The position numbers and the translations under genes were made by a program. From Acidimicrobiales bacterium (GTDB taxonomy: Bacteria; Actinomycetota; Acidimicrobiia; Acidimicrobiales; RAAP-2): a stretch of 46,937 nucleotides of DNA. The notes beneath the pieces are model-generated. The model did not search any database. It was given only the letters and a program-made list of their open reading frames with translations, and had not been told where the DNA came from. This document shows positions 35,631-44,135 of the stretch, one piece after another. The DNA is taken from assembly GCA_015478655.1 (NCBI GenBank), contig JADMIJ010000025.1, positions 1 through 46,937 of the forward strand. Direction: 5' to 3'. Numbering within the stretch: the first letter of the stretch is position 1; the number at the start of each line of letters is the position of its first letter.

Positions 35631-36944
35631 TTGGGGGTCCTGCCGAAACCACCGGCCAGTCTGCCAACCATCCCGGTCGTGACCCCGACGACTGTGGCCA
35701 CCCCGACGACCGTGCCGACCCCGACCACCACCACGACCACCCGACCGGCCCCAGGGCCGGGAACCGTGTCGAAACCACCGGCGAGCCTGCCAACCATCCC
35801 GGTCGTGACCCCGACCACCGTGCCGAAACCGACCACCACCACCACCACCCAACCGTCCGCCGGGTCCGGATCAGGCCCGAAGTCGGTCGCTCCAGCGCCG
35901 AAGGCACCGTCATCGGCGCCGGTGGTGACGACGACGACCGTGCCGGTACCGACGACGCAGGCCTCCAGTGATGAGTCCCGGCGGTGCAAGCCTGATCCGG
36001 CTGCCGCCATTGCCGCCTTGCCGCCCGGAGGTGTGTTCAACGGCTCAGGGTGCTACCGGACCGACGGCATCACCATCACCAAGCCGGTGACGATCAATGG
36101 TGGGACCTACAACAATCATGCCAATGCCGAATCCAACGACCCCCCCAATAGCGAAGGGGCCAAAGGAAGTGTGAGGCCGTTCTTCCTGATCATGCGCACC
36201 TCGAATGTCACCATCAGCAACGTGGTCCTCAACGGCTTGAACGCAGAAGGCGGCTATCACGGACTGCCATGGGTCAACGAGGAGGGCGTCAAGATCTTGT
36301 CCAGCGCCGATGTGACACTCAACAATGTCACCACCAACAACACCTACGGGGATGGCCTCATGCTCGGATTCGAGCCTGGCCACCCACCGACGAGCAATCT
36401 GGCGGTGAACGGCTACACGATCAACAATGCCGGGCGCCAGGGCGTGACCTTGGCCTACGCGACGCGGTCCACGCTCAACGACGTGACCATCAATTCGGCG
36501 GCCGATGCTGCATGGGACTTCGAAAGCGACCTGACGGGAATCGGGGCGGGCAACATCACCATCAATCGACCCGGCGGACAGAAGGGAGGGGTCCTGATGC
36601 AGGGGACGCTGGCCGGCCCGATCACCTTCAATGATTCGGCCCTCACCGGTGACATCCAACTCGTCCGGGCCGCGGCTCAGTCGCGTCAGCAGGTCACCTT
36701 CAACCGGGGAACCGTTGTCATGCGGAACAGATTCACCGGCACCCCTCCTGCCGGCATCTGGGTGAGCGGTCCGGGGAGGCTGACCTTCAACGGCGTCCAC
36801 TTCCCGAGGCGGTCGGCGTTCGGGCCGCCGAACAGCGGAGCGTGGGCGGCCATCAACGGGGCGAACCTGACGTTCAACCACTCGGTCGTGGTGGCGCCCC
36901 TCGGGGTCAACGACGCCACCTCGAAGGTCACCATCAACCCGTAG
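35631..36944 (+). CDS. Right-handed parallel beta-helix protein with Pro/Thr-rich repeats
   Basis: 437 residues from TTG 35631, but probably the body of the protein begun at 35283, read through TAG 35604. Residues 1-120 are a Pro/Thr linker with a 42-residue duplicated unit (KPPASLPTIPVVTPTTV twice; 126-bp DNA repeat at 35644 and 35770). From about 125 a beta-helix: GVFNGSGCYRTDGITI, SNVTISNVVLNGL, ADVTLNNVTTNNT, SNLAVNGYTINNA, STLNDVTINSA. Such solenoids occur in polysaccharide lyases and adhesins. No lyase catalytic motif recognised. c-di-GMP control fits a surface or matrix role. Confidence 0.8.
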   Translation: MGVLPKPPASLPTIPVVTPTTVATPTTVPTPTTTTTTRPAPGPGTVSKPPASLPTIPVVTPTTVPKPTTTTTTQPSAGSGSGPKSVAPAPKAPSSAPVVTTTTVPVPTTQASSDESRRCKPDPAAAIAALPPGGVFNGSGCYRTDGITITKPVTINGGTYNNHANAESNDPPNSEGAKGSVRPFFLIMRTSNVTISNVVLNGLNAEGGYHGLPWVNEEGVKILSSADVTLNNVTTNNTYGDGLMLGFEPGHPPTSNLAVNGYTINNAGRQGVTLAYATRSTLNDVTINSAADAAWDFESDLTGIGAGNITINRPGGQKGGVLMQGTLAGPITFNDSALTGDIQLVRAAAQSRQQVTFNRGTVVMRNRFTGTPPAGIWVSGPGRLTFNGVHFPRRSAFGPPNSGAWAAINGANLTFNHSVVVAPLGVNDATSKVTINP

Positions 36945-37047
36945 CCATCCCCTGCCAACCTTGCTCAGTCGCGTCACCGGATCCGCCCGCGCCCCGGCCT
37001 GGTTGATACCGTCAGCCCGGGCCACCCGGGAACGGACAGGACGGTCG

Positions 37048-37770
37048 TCAGGAAGGCGTGAGGTACTGCGACTCGTAAGCGGCGGCAAGATCGTTGAGGG
37101 CCGCGGCGCCATCGCCACTGAAGGACGAGCCGTGCATCAGGGCCAGCGTGGTCGGAGCCAGTTCGCCCAGGCGGCGCATGACCGTGGCCGTGTCGGGGGC
37201 CAGGGACGAACTGCGAAACAGGGCCTCCGCCTCCATGGCCGGTCCGACGATGTCGCCTGAAGCGAGGGCGGGGCCATCGCCCAGATGGGTGAACAGGTCA
37301 CCACACAGCAGGGTGCCGGTGGTCTCCTCGTAGAGGACGCGGGCCTCCCATCCGTGCGGGACATGGGGCGTGTCGATGTGACGTACACGCTTGGTGCCCA
37401 GGTCGATGACCTCCCCGTCACCCAGGGGACGAGGCGGACGATCGGCCATCTCGTTGAGCGAGACCAGGCAGCCGAGGGCCCCGTGGGCGACCTGGGCCTC
37501 GGGGGCGGCTGTCAGGAATTCGTTCATGGCCCCGCACTCATCCGATTCGACATGGCCGAACGTGATCCATCGCAGCCGCTCGACCGGCATCAGGCGCTCG
37601 ATGGCGTCGCGGATCGAAGGAAACATCGATCGATGGCCGGTGTGGAACAACAGCGGTTCCTCGTCGTCCAGCAGGAACTGATTGAACGTGAACCCACTGG
37701 GCCCGATGTCGGGCACCACCGTGGACAGGCGATAGACGCCGGCAGCGATCTCATCGAGGTTGGTGGTCAC
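37048..37770 (-). CDS. MBL-fold protein with flavodiiron-type (ODP) di-metal site
   Basis: 240 residues. Ligand pattern of flavodiiron proteins rather than beta-lactamases: FGHVESDECG with His73, Glu75 and Asp77 (H-x-E-x-D), then His136 or His139 (TPHVPHG), Asp158 (CGDLFTH) and His213 (LMHGSS). Lacks the flavodoxin and rubredoxin domains, so it would need a separate electron donor. Members of this oxygen-binding (ODP) group reduce O2 or NO or act as oxygen sensors. Confidence 0.87.
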   Translation of the reverse strand: MTTNLDEIAAGVYRLSTVVPDIGPSGFTFNQFLLDDEEPLLFHTGHRSMFPSIRDAIERLMPVERLRWITFGHVESDECGAMNEFLTAAPEAQVAHGALGCLVSLNEMADRPPRPLGDGEVIDLGTKRVRHIDTPHVPHGWEARVLYEETTGTLLCGDLFTHLGDGPALASGDIVGPAMEAEALFRSSSLAPDTATVMRRLGELAPTTLALMHGSSFSGDGAAALNDLAAAYESQYLTPS

Positions 37771-37820
37771 GGTCGGGCTCCTCAGGGTAGGGGTGGCATA
37801 CGTGGGGTGCCACCGGGCAG

Positions 37821-37837
37821 CCTAAATTTAAATTAGG
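37821..37837. promoter_or_regulatory. AT-rich inverted repeat between divergent MBL and TMEM175 genes
   Basis: CCTAA-ATTTAAA-TTAGG: perfect 5-bp arms around an AT-only centre, in an otherwise GC-rich 96-bp divergent promoter region. A candidate operator or shared -10 region. Confidence 0.45.
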
Positions 37838-37866
37838 ACCGGATAGCTTCGAGGCGTGATGCTCGG

Positions 37867-38535
37867 ATGAACAAGGGGCGGGTGGAGACGTTCAGCGACG
37901 GGATCTTCGCCATTGCCATCACCCTGCTGGTCCTGACCATCGCGCTACCCAACACCGCTGACTACAACAACCTGGCCAGGCAACTGGGCCAGCGGTGGCC
38001 GTCACTGGCCGCCTACGTGGTCAGCTTCCTGGTGATCGGCATCATGTGGGTGAACCATCACACCATCTTCACCCACCTTCGGGCGATCGACCGGGGGATG
38101 TTCTACTGCAACCTCCTCCTTCTCATGACCATCGTGTTCATTCCCTATCCGACAGAGGTGTTCGGCGAGGCGCTCCGTCTCGGACCGGGGGCCAGGACGG
38201 CCGCCATCTTCTACAGCCTCGCCATGACCGTCAATGCCTGCATGTGGTCCCTGCTCTGGCTGAACGCCTCGATCGGCCGGCGCCTGTTGTCTCCCGCTTT
38301 TCCCGAGTCGCAACGCACCATCTCCACCATCGCCTTCACTGCCGGCACCCTCGCCTACGGCGCCTCGATCGTTGTCGCGGTGTTCTTCTCTCCTTTCGTG
38401 TGCCTGGCCTTCCACGGTGCGCTGGCCCTGTACTACGCGTTCGACCCCATCTCCCGGCGTGTCGGCCGTGAGAGCGCCCCATCAGTGAAGCCGGGTGCAT
38501 CGATGGGACAGGAGCCCTTCGAGCAGCGCCTCTGA
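37867..38535 (+). CDS. TMEM175 family potassium channel-like membrane protein
   Basis: 222 residues with six hydrophobic segments. The family signature is RVETFSDGIFAIAITLLVL (R-x3-FSDG-x2-AI-x2-T), whose Ile/Leu line the bacterial TMEM175 pore, followed by MWVNHH. Bacterial members are about this length and form tetrameric K+-permeable channels. Weak ribosome site before ATG 37867. It is followed 42 nt later by the P450 gene. Confidence 0.9.
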   Translation: MNKGRVETFSDGIFAIAITLLVLTIALPNTADYNNLARQLGQRWPSLAAYVVSFLVIGIMWVNHHTIFTHLRAIDRGMFYCNLLLLMTIVFIPYPTEVFGEALRLGPGARTAAIFYSLAMTVNACMWSLLWLNASIGRRLLSPAFPESQRTISTIAFTAGTLAYGASIVVAVFFSPFVCLAFHGALALYYAFDPISRRVGRESAPSVKPGASMGQEPFEQRL

Positions 38536-38577
38536 GAGCGGAGCAACATCGGCCAGATCGTCGGTAGGGTTGGGATC

Positions 38578-39855
38578 GTGATCCCCGAATCCGCCCTGTC
38601 CCTCGACGCCATCGACCTCTCCGATCTGGGCTTCTGGGAGCGACCCTGGTCGGAGCGGGAAGGTGCCTTCCAGCTCTTGCGCCGGGAACGACCGCTGGCC
38701 TTCTTCGAAGAGCCCGATGCCACGTCCATCTCCGCCCTGGCCCCACCCCCCGGGCCCGGGTACCGGGCGGTCACCCGACACGACGACATCTCCGAGATCA
38801 GCAGGCACCCGGAGATCTACTGCTCGGGCCAAGGTGCCGTGAGCATCCTCGACCTGCCTCCGGAGATGGTCGAGTATTTCGCCGGCATGATCTCGACCGA
38901 CAATCCCCGCCACGCCCGGCTCCGTCGCATCGTGTCCGCAGCATTCAATCCGCGGCGGATCAAGAGCATCGAGGAGAGCATCGAGGAAGTCGCCGATCGC
39001 ATCATCCAGCGGGCCTCCGGGCTCGGGACGTGCGACTTCGTCACCGAGATCGCCGGACCGCTCCCTCTCGAGATCATCTGCGACATGATGGGCGTACCTC
39101 CGTCCGAGTACGCCACGGTTCTCCGTTGCTCGAACATCATCCTCAGCGACGGCGACCCTGAGTACATCTCGGAGGACGCCGACCCCGTCCTGGCCTTCAT
39201 CAACGCCGGCCAGGAGCTCACCGACCTGATGAACGACCTGAGTGCTCATCGGATCCAGCACCCCACCGACGACCTCACCACCGCGCTTATCTCCACCAAC
39301 ATCGACGGCGAGGCCCTGACCTCGGGTGAGTTGGCCTCGTTCTTCATCCTCCTGCTGACAGCGGGGAACGAGACCACCCGAACAGCCATCTCCCATGGCC
39401 TACTGGCCCTGTCCGAGCACCCGGATCAGCGGGCCCTGTGGCAAGCCGATCCCGCCGCGATCGGGGCCACGGGCGTCGAGGAGGTCGTGCGCTGGGCGTC
39501 TCCGGTGATCTGGATGCGGCGCACCGTGACCGAGGACACGGTGCTGTCCGGCGAGGACCTCCATGAGGGCGACAAGGTGCTCCTCTTCTACAACTCGGCC
39601 AACCGCGATGAGGATGTGTTCGAGGATCCCTACACCTTCGACGTGACCCGGGATCCCAACCCGCACTTCGGGTTCGGCGCGGCCGGTCCCCATTTCTGCT
39701 TGGGCGCACATCTGGCCCGACGCGAGATCGACGTGATGATGCGAGAGCTGCTGCAGCGCCTACCGGACATCGAGGCGGTGGGCGAACCAGACCGGTTGCG
39801 GTCCAGCTTCATCAACGGGATCAAGCACCTCGACTGCCGCTTCACGCCCAGCTGA
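38578..39855 (+). CDS. Cytochrome P450
   Basis: 425 residues from GTG 38578. I-helix LLLTAGNETTRTA, K-helix ExxR within EEVVRW, and the heme loop FGFGAAGPHFCLGAH with Cys374 as thiolate ligand. N-terminal sequence resembles the bacterial CYP group active on steroid side chains and alkyl substrates in mycobacteria, but the substrate is not predictable. No ferredoxin or reductase is adjacent. Confidence 0.93.
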   Translation: MIPESALSLDAIDLSDLGFWERPWSEREGAFQLLRRERPLAFFEEPDATSISALAPPPGPGYRAVTRHDDISEISRHPEIYCSGQGAVSILDLPPEMVEYFAGMISTDNPRHARLRRIVSAAFNPRRIKSIEESIEEVADRIIQRASGLGTCDFVTEIAGPLPLEIICDMMGVPPSEYATVLRCSNIILSDGDPEYISEDADPVLAFINAGQELTDLMNDLSAHRIQHPTDDLTTALISTNIDGEALTSGELASFFILLLTAGNETTRTAISHGLLALSEHPDQRALWQADPAAIGATGVEEVVRWASPVIWMRRTVTEDTVLSGEDLHEGDKVLLFYNSANRDEDVFEDPYTFDVTRDPNPHFGFGAAGPHFCLGAHLARREIDVMMRELLQRLPDIEAVGEPDRLRSSFINGIKHLDCRFTPS

Positions 39856-40086
39856 CCCGTCGGGGTCGCCTCCACCAGCCGCAGACTCCTCGCCAGGACC
39901 GCCTCCGTTTCGCACTGAGCAGGCACAACGCCCGTTCCATCGAGGCCCGAGATCGCTTGCTCGTTTGTCCGCGACCGGTACGATCAAGCGAACGAGTGGG
40001 GCAGGTACGTCAGTTGTGGGGGAGTCAATGCACAGCGCACAAGAGGTCGGGTCCTTCTTCGGGAGCAGGCACATGGGGGAGGATCG

Positions 40087-41064
40087 TTGACCAGCGTCGG
40101 TTTGGTGCTGGGTGCCGGCGGCGTCGTCGGGCAGGCCTATCACGCCGGTGCGCTGACCGCGCTCCAGAGCGAGTTCGGATGGGACCCCAGATCCGCCACG
40201 ACCATTGTGGGTTCGTCGGCCGGGTCGATCACCGGGACGCTGCTTCGCCTGGGAGTGAGTGCATCGGATCTCGCAGCGATGTCCACCGGGTCCCCGCTGT
40301 CGCTCCAGGGCGCAATGCTGGTGGACCGTATTCTTCCGGACGCCTCCGACCTGCCCTCGCCCCCGCCCGTCGACTGGTTCAGGCCGTGGCGCCCGCCCTC
40401 TCGAGCTCTCCTGGCTCGGGCCGCCCGCCGGCCGTGGGCCTTCCGGCCCGAGGTGGCTGCCATGACGATGCTGCCGGCTGGGAGAATCGATCTGACCGAT
40501 CGGGCCACTCCGCTGCACCGGATGGTTGGGGACCGTTGGCCCGAGGACCTCTGGGTCTGCGCCACCCGACGGACTGACGGCGCCCGAGTCGTGTTCGGGC
40601 GGGCCGGATCGCCCCCCGCCCCTCTGGCGGCAGCCGTCTTGGCCTCCTGTGCCATCCCCGCCTATTTCGCACCTGTCACCGTCGGCGGCGTCCAATACTT
40701 TGACGGCGGCGTGCACTCGAGCACCAACGCCGATGTGTTGCGGGCCCAGAACCTCGATGTCGTCGTGGTGGTGTCACCCATGTCTGCGACCCGATTCCCC
40801 CTGGGAGCGGCGGATGCGCTGCTGCGATGGTCCTCCCATCGGCGCCTCGATCGAGAACAGCGCCGCCTCGAGCGGGCGGGCACAGTCGTCGTCCGGATCG
40901 AACCCGGGGGAGGGTCGATGAATGCGATGGGTTTGCAGCCGATGAGCAACGACCGATCCGACCGGGTGACGGCGGCGGCCTACGCGGAGACGGTGCAGCT
41001 GATTGCACGGGGGGAGGTCTCCGGTGGTCTCCTGGCCGATGTCGATGCTGTTCCCACTGGCTGA
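40087..41064 (+). CDS. Patatin-like phospholipase
   Basis: 325 residues from TTG 40087, preceded by GGGGGAGGA. Oxyanion loop VLGAGGVVGQAYHAG, nucleophile Ser44 in GSSAG, and the dyad Asp206 in YFDGG. Ser-Asp acyl hydrolase acting on lipids. No signal peptide. The WS/DGAT 110 bp downstream suggests a lipid-turnover pair. Confidence 0.9.
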   Translation: MTSVGLVLGAGGVVGQAYHAGALTALQSEFGWDPRSATTIVGSSAGSITGTLLRLGVSASDLAAMSTGSPLSLQGAMLVDRILPDASDLPSPPPVDWFRPWRPPSRALLARAARRPWAFRPEVAAMTMLPAGRIDLTDRATPLHRMVGDRWPEDLWVCATRRTDGARVVFGRAGSPPAPLAAAVLASCAIPAYFAPVTVGGVQYFDGGVHSSTNADVLRAQNLDVVVVVSPMSATRFPLGAADALLRWSSHRRLDREQRRLERAGTVVVRIEPGGGSMNAMGLQPMSNDRSDRVTAAAYAETVQLIARGEVSGGLLADVDAVPTG

Positions 41065-41173
41065 AGCTCTCCCACGGGTTGGACGTTGAGGCCGATCTCC
41101 CACGGTCCGAACGCCTGAGCAGTAGTAGCGTCTTGCCCGACCGAGGGGCGCGGCACTGGGGAGGTGGTCCGAC

Positions 41174-42571
41174 GTGGGCTTTGACCGGATGAGCCCGCTC
41201 GATGCGTCCTTCTTGCACATCGAGAACGATGTCAGCCACATGCACATCGCGTCGGTCGGGATCTTCGAAGGCCCCCAACCCCCCTTCCCGGACATCATGG
41301 ACATGGTCGAGAGCAAACTGTCGCTCGTCCCCCGCTACCGCAGGGTGGTCCGGCATGTCCCGTTTGAACTGGGGCGGCCGGTCTGGGTCGATGATCCCCA
41401 CTTCAATATCGACTTCCACCTGCGTCACACCGCCCTCCCCTCCCCGGGTGGAGAGGCCGAGCTTCGCAAGCTGGTGGGCCGGGTGATGTCCCAGCAGCTC
41501 GATCGTTCCAAGCCCCTCTGGGAGTTCTGGGTGGTCCAAGGCCTGGAGGACGGTCACTGGGCCGTTATGGCCAAGACCCACCACGCCATGGTCGACGGTG
41601 TATCGGGGACCGACCTCCTGGCCCTCATCATGGACACCTCTCCGGAGCCGGTGGCCCCCAATCCCGTCACGTGGGCACCCGAGTCGACGCCGTCGGGGGC
41701 GCGGTTGGCCGCCGAGGCGTCGGTCGAGCTGCTTCGCAGCCCCTATGAGCAGATGCAGGCCGCCCGGTCCGCGGCCGCCGTGCCACGACAGGCGATGGCG
41801 CAGCTGCGCGAGGTGGTCAAGGGAATGTCCGCCATGACCGGGCTGGTCCGGAGGCCACCGCTTTCGAGCCTCAACGGCCCACTGGGGCCGCATCGGCGCT
41901 ATGGGTGGGCCTCGACCATGGTGCGGGACATCAAGGTCATCCGCAAGGAGCTGGGTGGAACCTTCAATGACGTGGTACTGGCGGCCATCACCAACGGGTT
42001 CCGTGAGCTCCTGCTGTCCCGGGGCGAATCCGTCGACCGGGTGGTGCGCACCTTGGTCCCCGTTTCCGTCCGCGCTCGCGATGACCGGGGCCGCGCCGTG
42101 GGCGACGGTACCCTGCAGAACAAGGTCTCGGCCATGTTCGCCGAACTCCCGGTGTCGATCGCCGACGCAGGCGAGCGGCTGCACGCCGTCAGCTCGCAGA
42201 TGGAAGGGTTGAAGGAGTCCAAGCAGGCTCTGGCGGGCGAGGCCCTGACGTCTATGTCGGGTTTCGCTCCCCCGATGCTGTTGGCCCTAGGCATGCGGGT
42301 GTCCAGCCACCTGCCTCAGCGCAACGTGAATACCGTCACCACCAATGTTCCCGGACCACAGGTTCCGCTCTACGTCTGTGGCCGGCGCATGTTGAAGGCA
42401 TACCCGTACGTCCCCCTGGCCGGCCAGATCAGGGTTGGTATCGCCATTTTCTCCTACGACGGCGACGTGAACTTCGGAGTCACCGGCGACTACGACACCA
42501 CTCCCGACCTCGACGTGCTCTGCCGTGGCATCGAAGACGGAATCAAGCAGATGCAGAAAGCGACCGGGTAA
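41174..42571 (+). CDS. Wax ester synthase/diacylglycerol acyltransferase (WS/DGAT)
   Basis: 465 residues from GTG 41174. Begins MSPLDASFLHIEN and carries the active-site HHAMVDG (136-142), then LNGPLGPHRRYGW and the NTVTTNVPGPQVPLY motif near the C-terminus, all typical of actinobacterial WS/DGATs that make storage triacylglycerol and wax esters from acyl-CoA. Full family length. Confidence 0.94.
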   Translation: MGFDRMSPLDASFLHIENDVSHMHIASVGIFEGPQPPFPDIMDMVESKLSLVPRYRRVVRHVPFELGRPVWVDDPHFNIDFHLRHTALPSPGGEAELRKLVGRVMSQQLDRSKPLWEFWVVQGLEDGHWAVMAKTHHAMVDGVSGTDLLALIMDTSPEPVAPNPVTWAPESTPSGARLAAEASVELLRSPYEQMQAARSAAAVPRQAMAQLREVVKGMSAMTGLVRRPPLSSLNGPLGPHRRYGWASTMVRDIKVIRKELGGTFNDVVLAAITNGFRELLLSRGESVDRVVRTLVPVSVRARDDRGRAVGDGTLQNKVSAMFAELPVSIADAGERLHAVSSQMEGLKESKQALAGEALTSMSGFAPPMLLALGMRVSSHLPQRNVNTVTTNVPGPQVPLYVCGRRMLKAYPYVPLAGQIRVGIAIFSYDGDVNFGVTGDYDTTPDLDVLCRGIEDGIKQMQKATG

Positions 42572-42948
42572 GGAAGGCTCCAAGGCGAGTTCTCCGGAAC
42601 TGTCGTCGAACGAGAACGGAACCGTCGGCGAAACAGACGTTCGGGCCGCTCCAGGTGGAGCCGATCGGACCCATCCATCCTTCGGGAACCTGAGGACGTC
42701 GCCGTACGCCAAGCATCGGTTCGAGGAGTTGACTCTCCTGTCGCGGGAGGGACGATCGTGGAGGCATGGCCGAATCGAGTTGGCTCCCATTGGAAGCGGC
42801 GCCCGGCTGTGCATGCTTGGTGGGCGCCCGACATCGGATTCACGGGCCAACGCTGTGCACGGGGTCCACGATCGGTGCCGAATTGGCGTCCACCTGGTGA
42901 GCACCGAACGAGCCATCTCCGGATGCCATGGGAGAGGAGACTGAAAGC
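42572..42948. other. Gene-poor 377-bp region before the merR operon
   Basis: No convincing gene. It contains a MerR-type promoter (42729-42759) and a 44-codon frame at 42766-42900 (starts MAESSWLPLE) that would begin at the predicted transcription start, i.e. leaderless. Nothing else recognisable. Confidence 0.5.
42729..42759 (+). promoter_or_regulatory. Putative MerR-type promoter with 19-bp spacer
   Basis: -35 TTGACT, 19-nt spacer containing the inverted repeat CTCC-N7-GGAG, -10 GATCGT. The long spacer is typical of promoters twisted into activity by MerR regulators. It drives toward the MerR-VOC-Ogt/AlkA operon, suggesting autoregulation. Confidence 0.45.
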
Positions 42949-43776
42949 ATGACCATCCAGCTGTCAATCGGTGACTTCTCGCGCATGACCTACCTGAGCG
43001 TGAAGACGCTGCGTCACTACCACGCCGTAGGGCTGCTCGAACCCGTGGAGATCGACAATTGGACCGGCTACCGCTACTACTCGGCCGAACAGGTGCCAAT
43101 CGGCCAGGTCATCCGGAGATTCCGTGATCTAGGGATGCCGCTCGACCAGGTGAAGGAGGTACTCCGGGCGCCTGATACGAACTCCCGTAACGAGGTCATC
43201 GTGGCCCACCTGAGGCACATGGAGTCCCAGCTCGACCAGACCCAGCAGACCGTGGCGTCGCTCCGAGCCCTCTTGGAGCAGCCCCGAACTCCTATTGCGG
43301 TCGACTACCGGTCCGTCGCTGATGTGCGGGCGATAGCCATCTCCGAACCGGTGCGCATGGACGACGTCGAATCGTGGTGGAGTGAGGCCTTCGACGAGCT
43401 CCACCGTGTCCTGGCTCCAACCACAGGGGCGAGATCAGGTCCCGATGGCGCTCTGTACCCGAAGGAGTTCTTCGAGGACGAGCTGGGCGAGGTGGTGGCC
43501 TTCACTCCGATTGCCGGTGTCGTGAGACCGAGCGGGAGGGTCCACGCGGTCGAAATTCCGGCCGCCGAGCTGGCGACAACGGTGCACCTTGGGGCGTTCA
43601 GCGAGCTCGACCAGACCTACGGTGCGCTCGGCACGTTCGTGACCGAGCGGGAGATCGGGTTGGATGGAGCAATTCGCGAGAACTACATCGTGAGCTACGC
43701 GGAGACCGATGACGAATCGATGCACCGGACGGAGGTCTGTTGGCCCGTGTTCCACACCAAAGGAGATGAGCAATGA
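42949..43776 (+). CDS. MerR-family regulator with GyrI-like effector-binding domain (BmrR type)
   Basis: 275 residues from ATG 42949 with GAGGAG 9 nt upstream. N-terminal winged helix (LSIGDFSRMTYLSVKTLRHY, GLLEPVEIDNWTGYRYYS, each separately), coiled-coil dimerisation helix with repeated Gln/Leu (about 80-115), then a C-terminal GyrI-like domain (120-275) that binds hydrophobic ligands. It heads an overlapping operon with VOC and Ogt/AlkA genes and probably activates it in response to an organic or alkylating compound. Confidence 0.92.
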   Translation: MTIQLSIGDFSRMTYLSVKTLRHYHAVGLLEPVEIDNWTGYRYYSAEQVPIGQVIRRFRDLGMPLDQVKEVLRAPDTNSRNEVIVAHLRHMESQLDQTQQTVASLRALLEQPRTPIAVDYRSVADVRAIAISEPVRMDDVESWWSEAFDELHRVLAPTTGARSGPDGALYPKEFFEDELGEVVAFTPIAGVVRPSGRVHAVEIPAAELATTVHLGAFSELDQTYGALGTFVTEREIGLDGAIRENYIVSYAETDDESMHRTEVCWPVFHTKGDEQ

Positions 43777-44135
43777 CACTGAACCTGTATGCCGTGACCA
43801 TCGACTGCTCGGACGCGGCCGGACTGGCCGCATTCTGGTCCGGTGTCCTCGACCGGTCCGTCGACGAGGGTGCGACCGAAGAGTTTGCGTCGATCGGGCT
43901 CCACGATCCAGCCGACAGTCGGCCGCATTGGATGTTCGTCAAGGTGCCGGAAGGCAAAGAGACGAAGAACCGGCTGCACCCGGACCTTGTCACCCCAGAC
44001 CTTGACGGCGATGTGAGTCGCCTGGTGGCTCGTGGGGCGGTGCGCGGCGGCCAGTTTGAAGAGAGTGGGGCGCGCTGGGTCACGCTTGCCGATCCCGAGG
44101 GCAACGAGTTCGACGTTGTGGCCGAGAGTGCGTGA
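43773..44135 (+). CDS. VOC-family (glyoxalase-like) protein
   Basis: 120 residues with the glyoxalase_6 pattern: AVTIDCSDAAGLAAFWSGVL, HWMFVKVPEGKETKNRLHPDL, WVTLADPEGNEFDVV. Small proteins of this kind are often resistance or degradation factors for electrophiles. Start overlaps merR stop (ATGA), and its end overlaps the next gene by 8 nt. Confidence 0.9.
   Translation: MTLNLYAVTIDCSDAAGLAAFWSGVLDRSVDEGATEEFASIGLHDPADSRPHWMFVKVPEGKETKNRLHPDLVTPDLDGDVSRLVARGAVRGGQFEESGARWVTLADPEGNEFDVVAESA

Noticed and set aside
42766..42900. 44-codon frame as a confident gene
   Set aside because: No homology recognised and the ribosome site is too close; kept only as a leaderless possibility.
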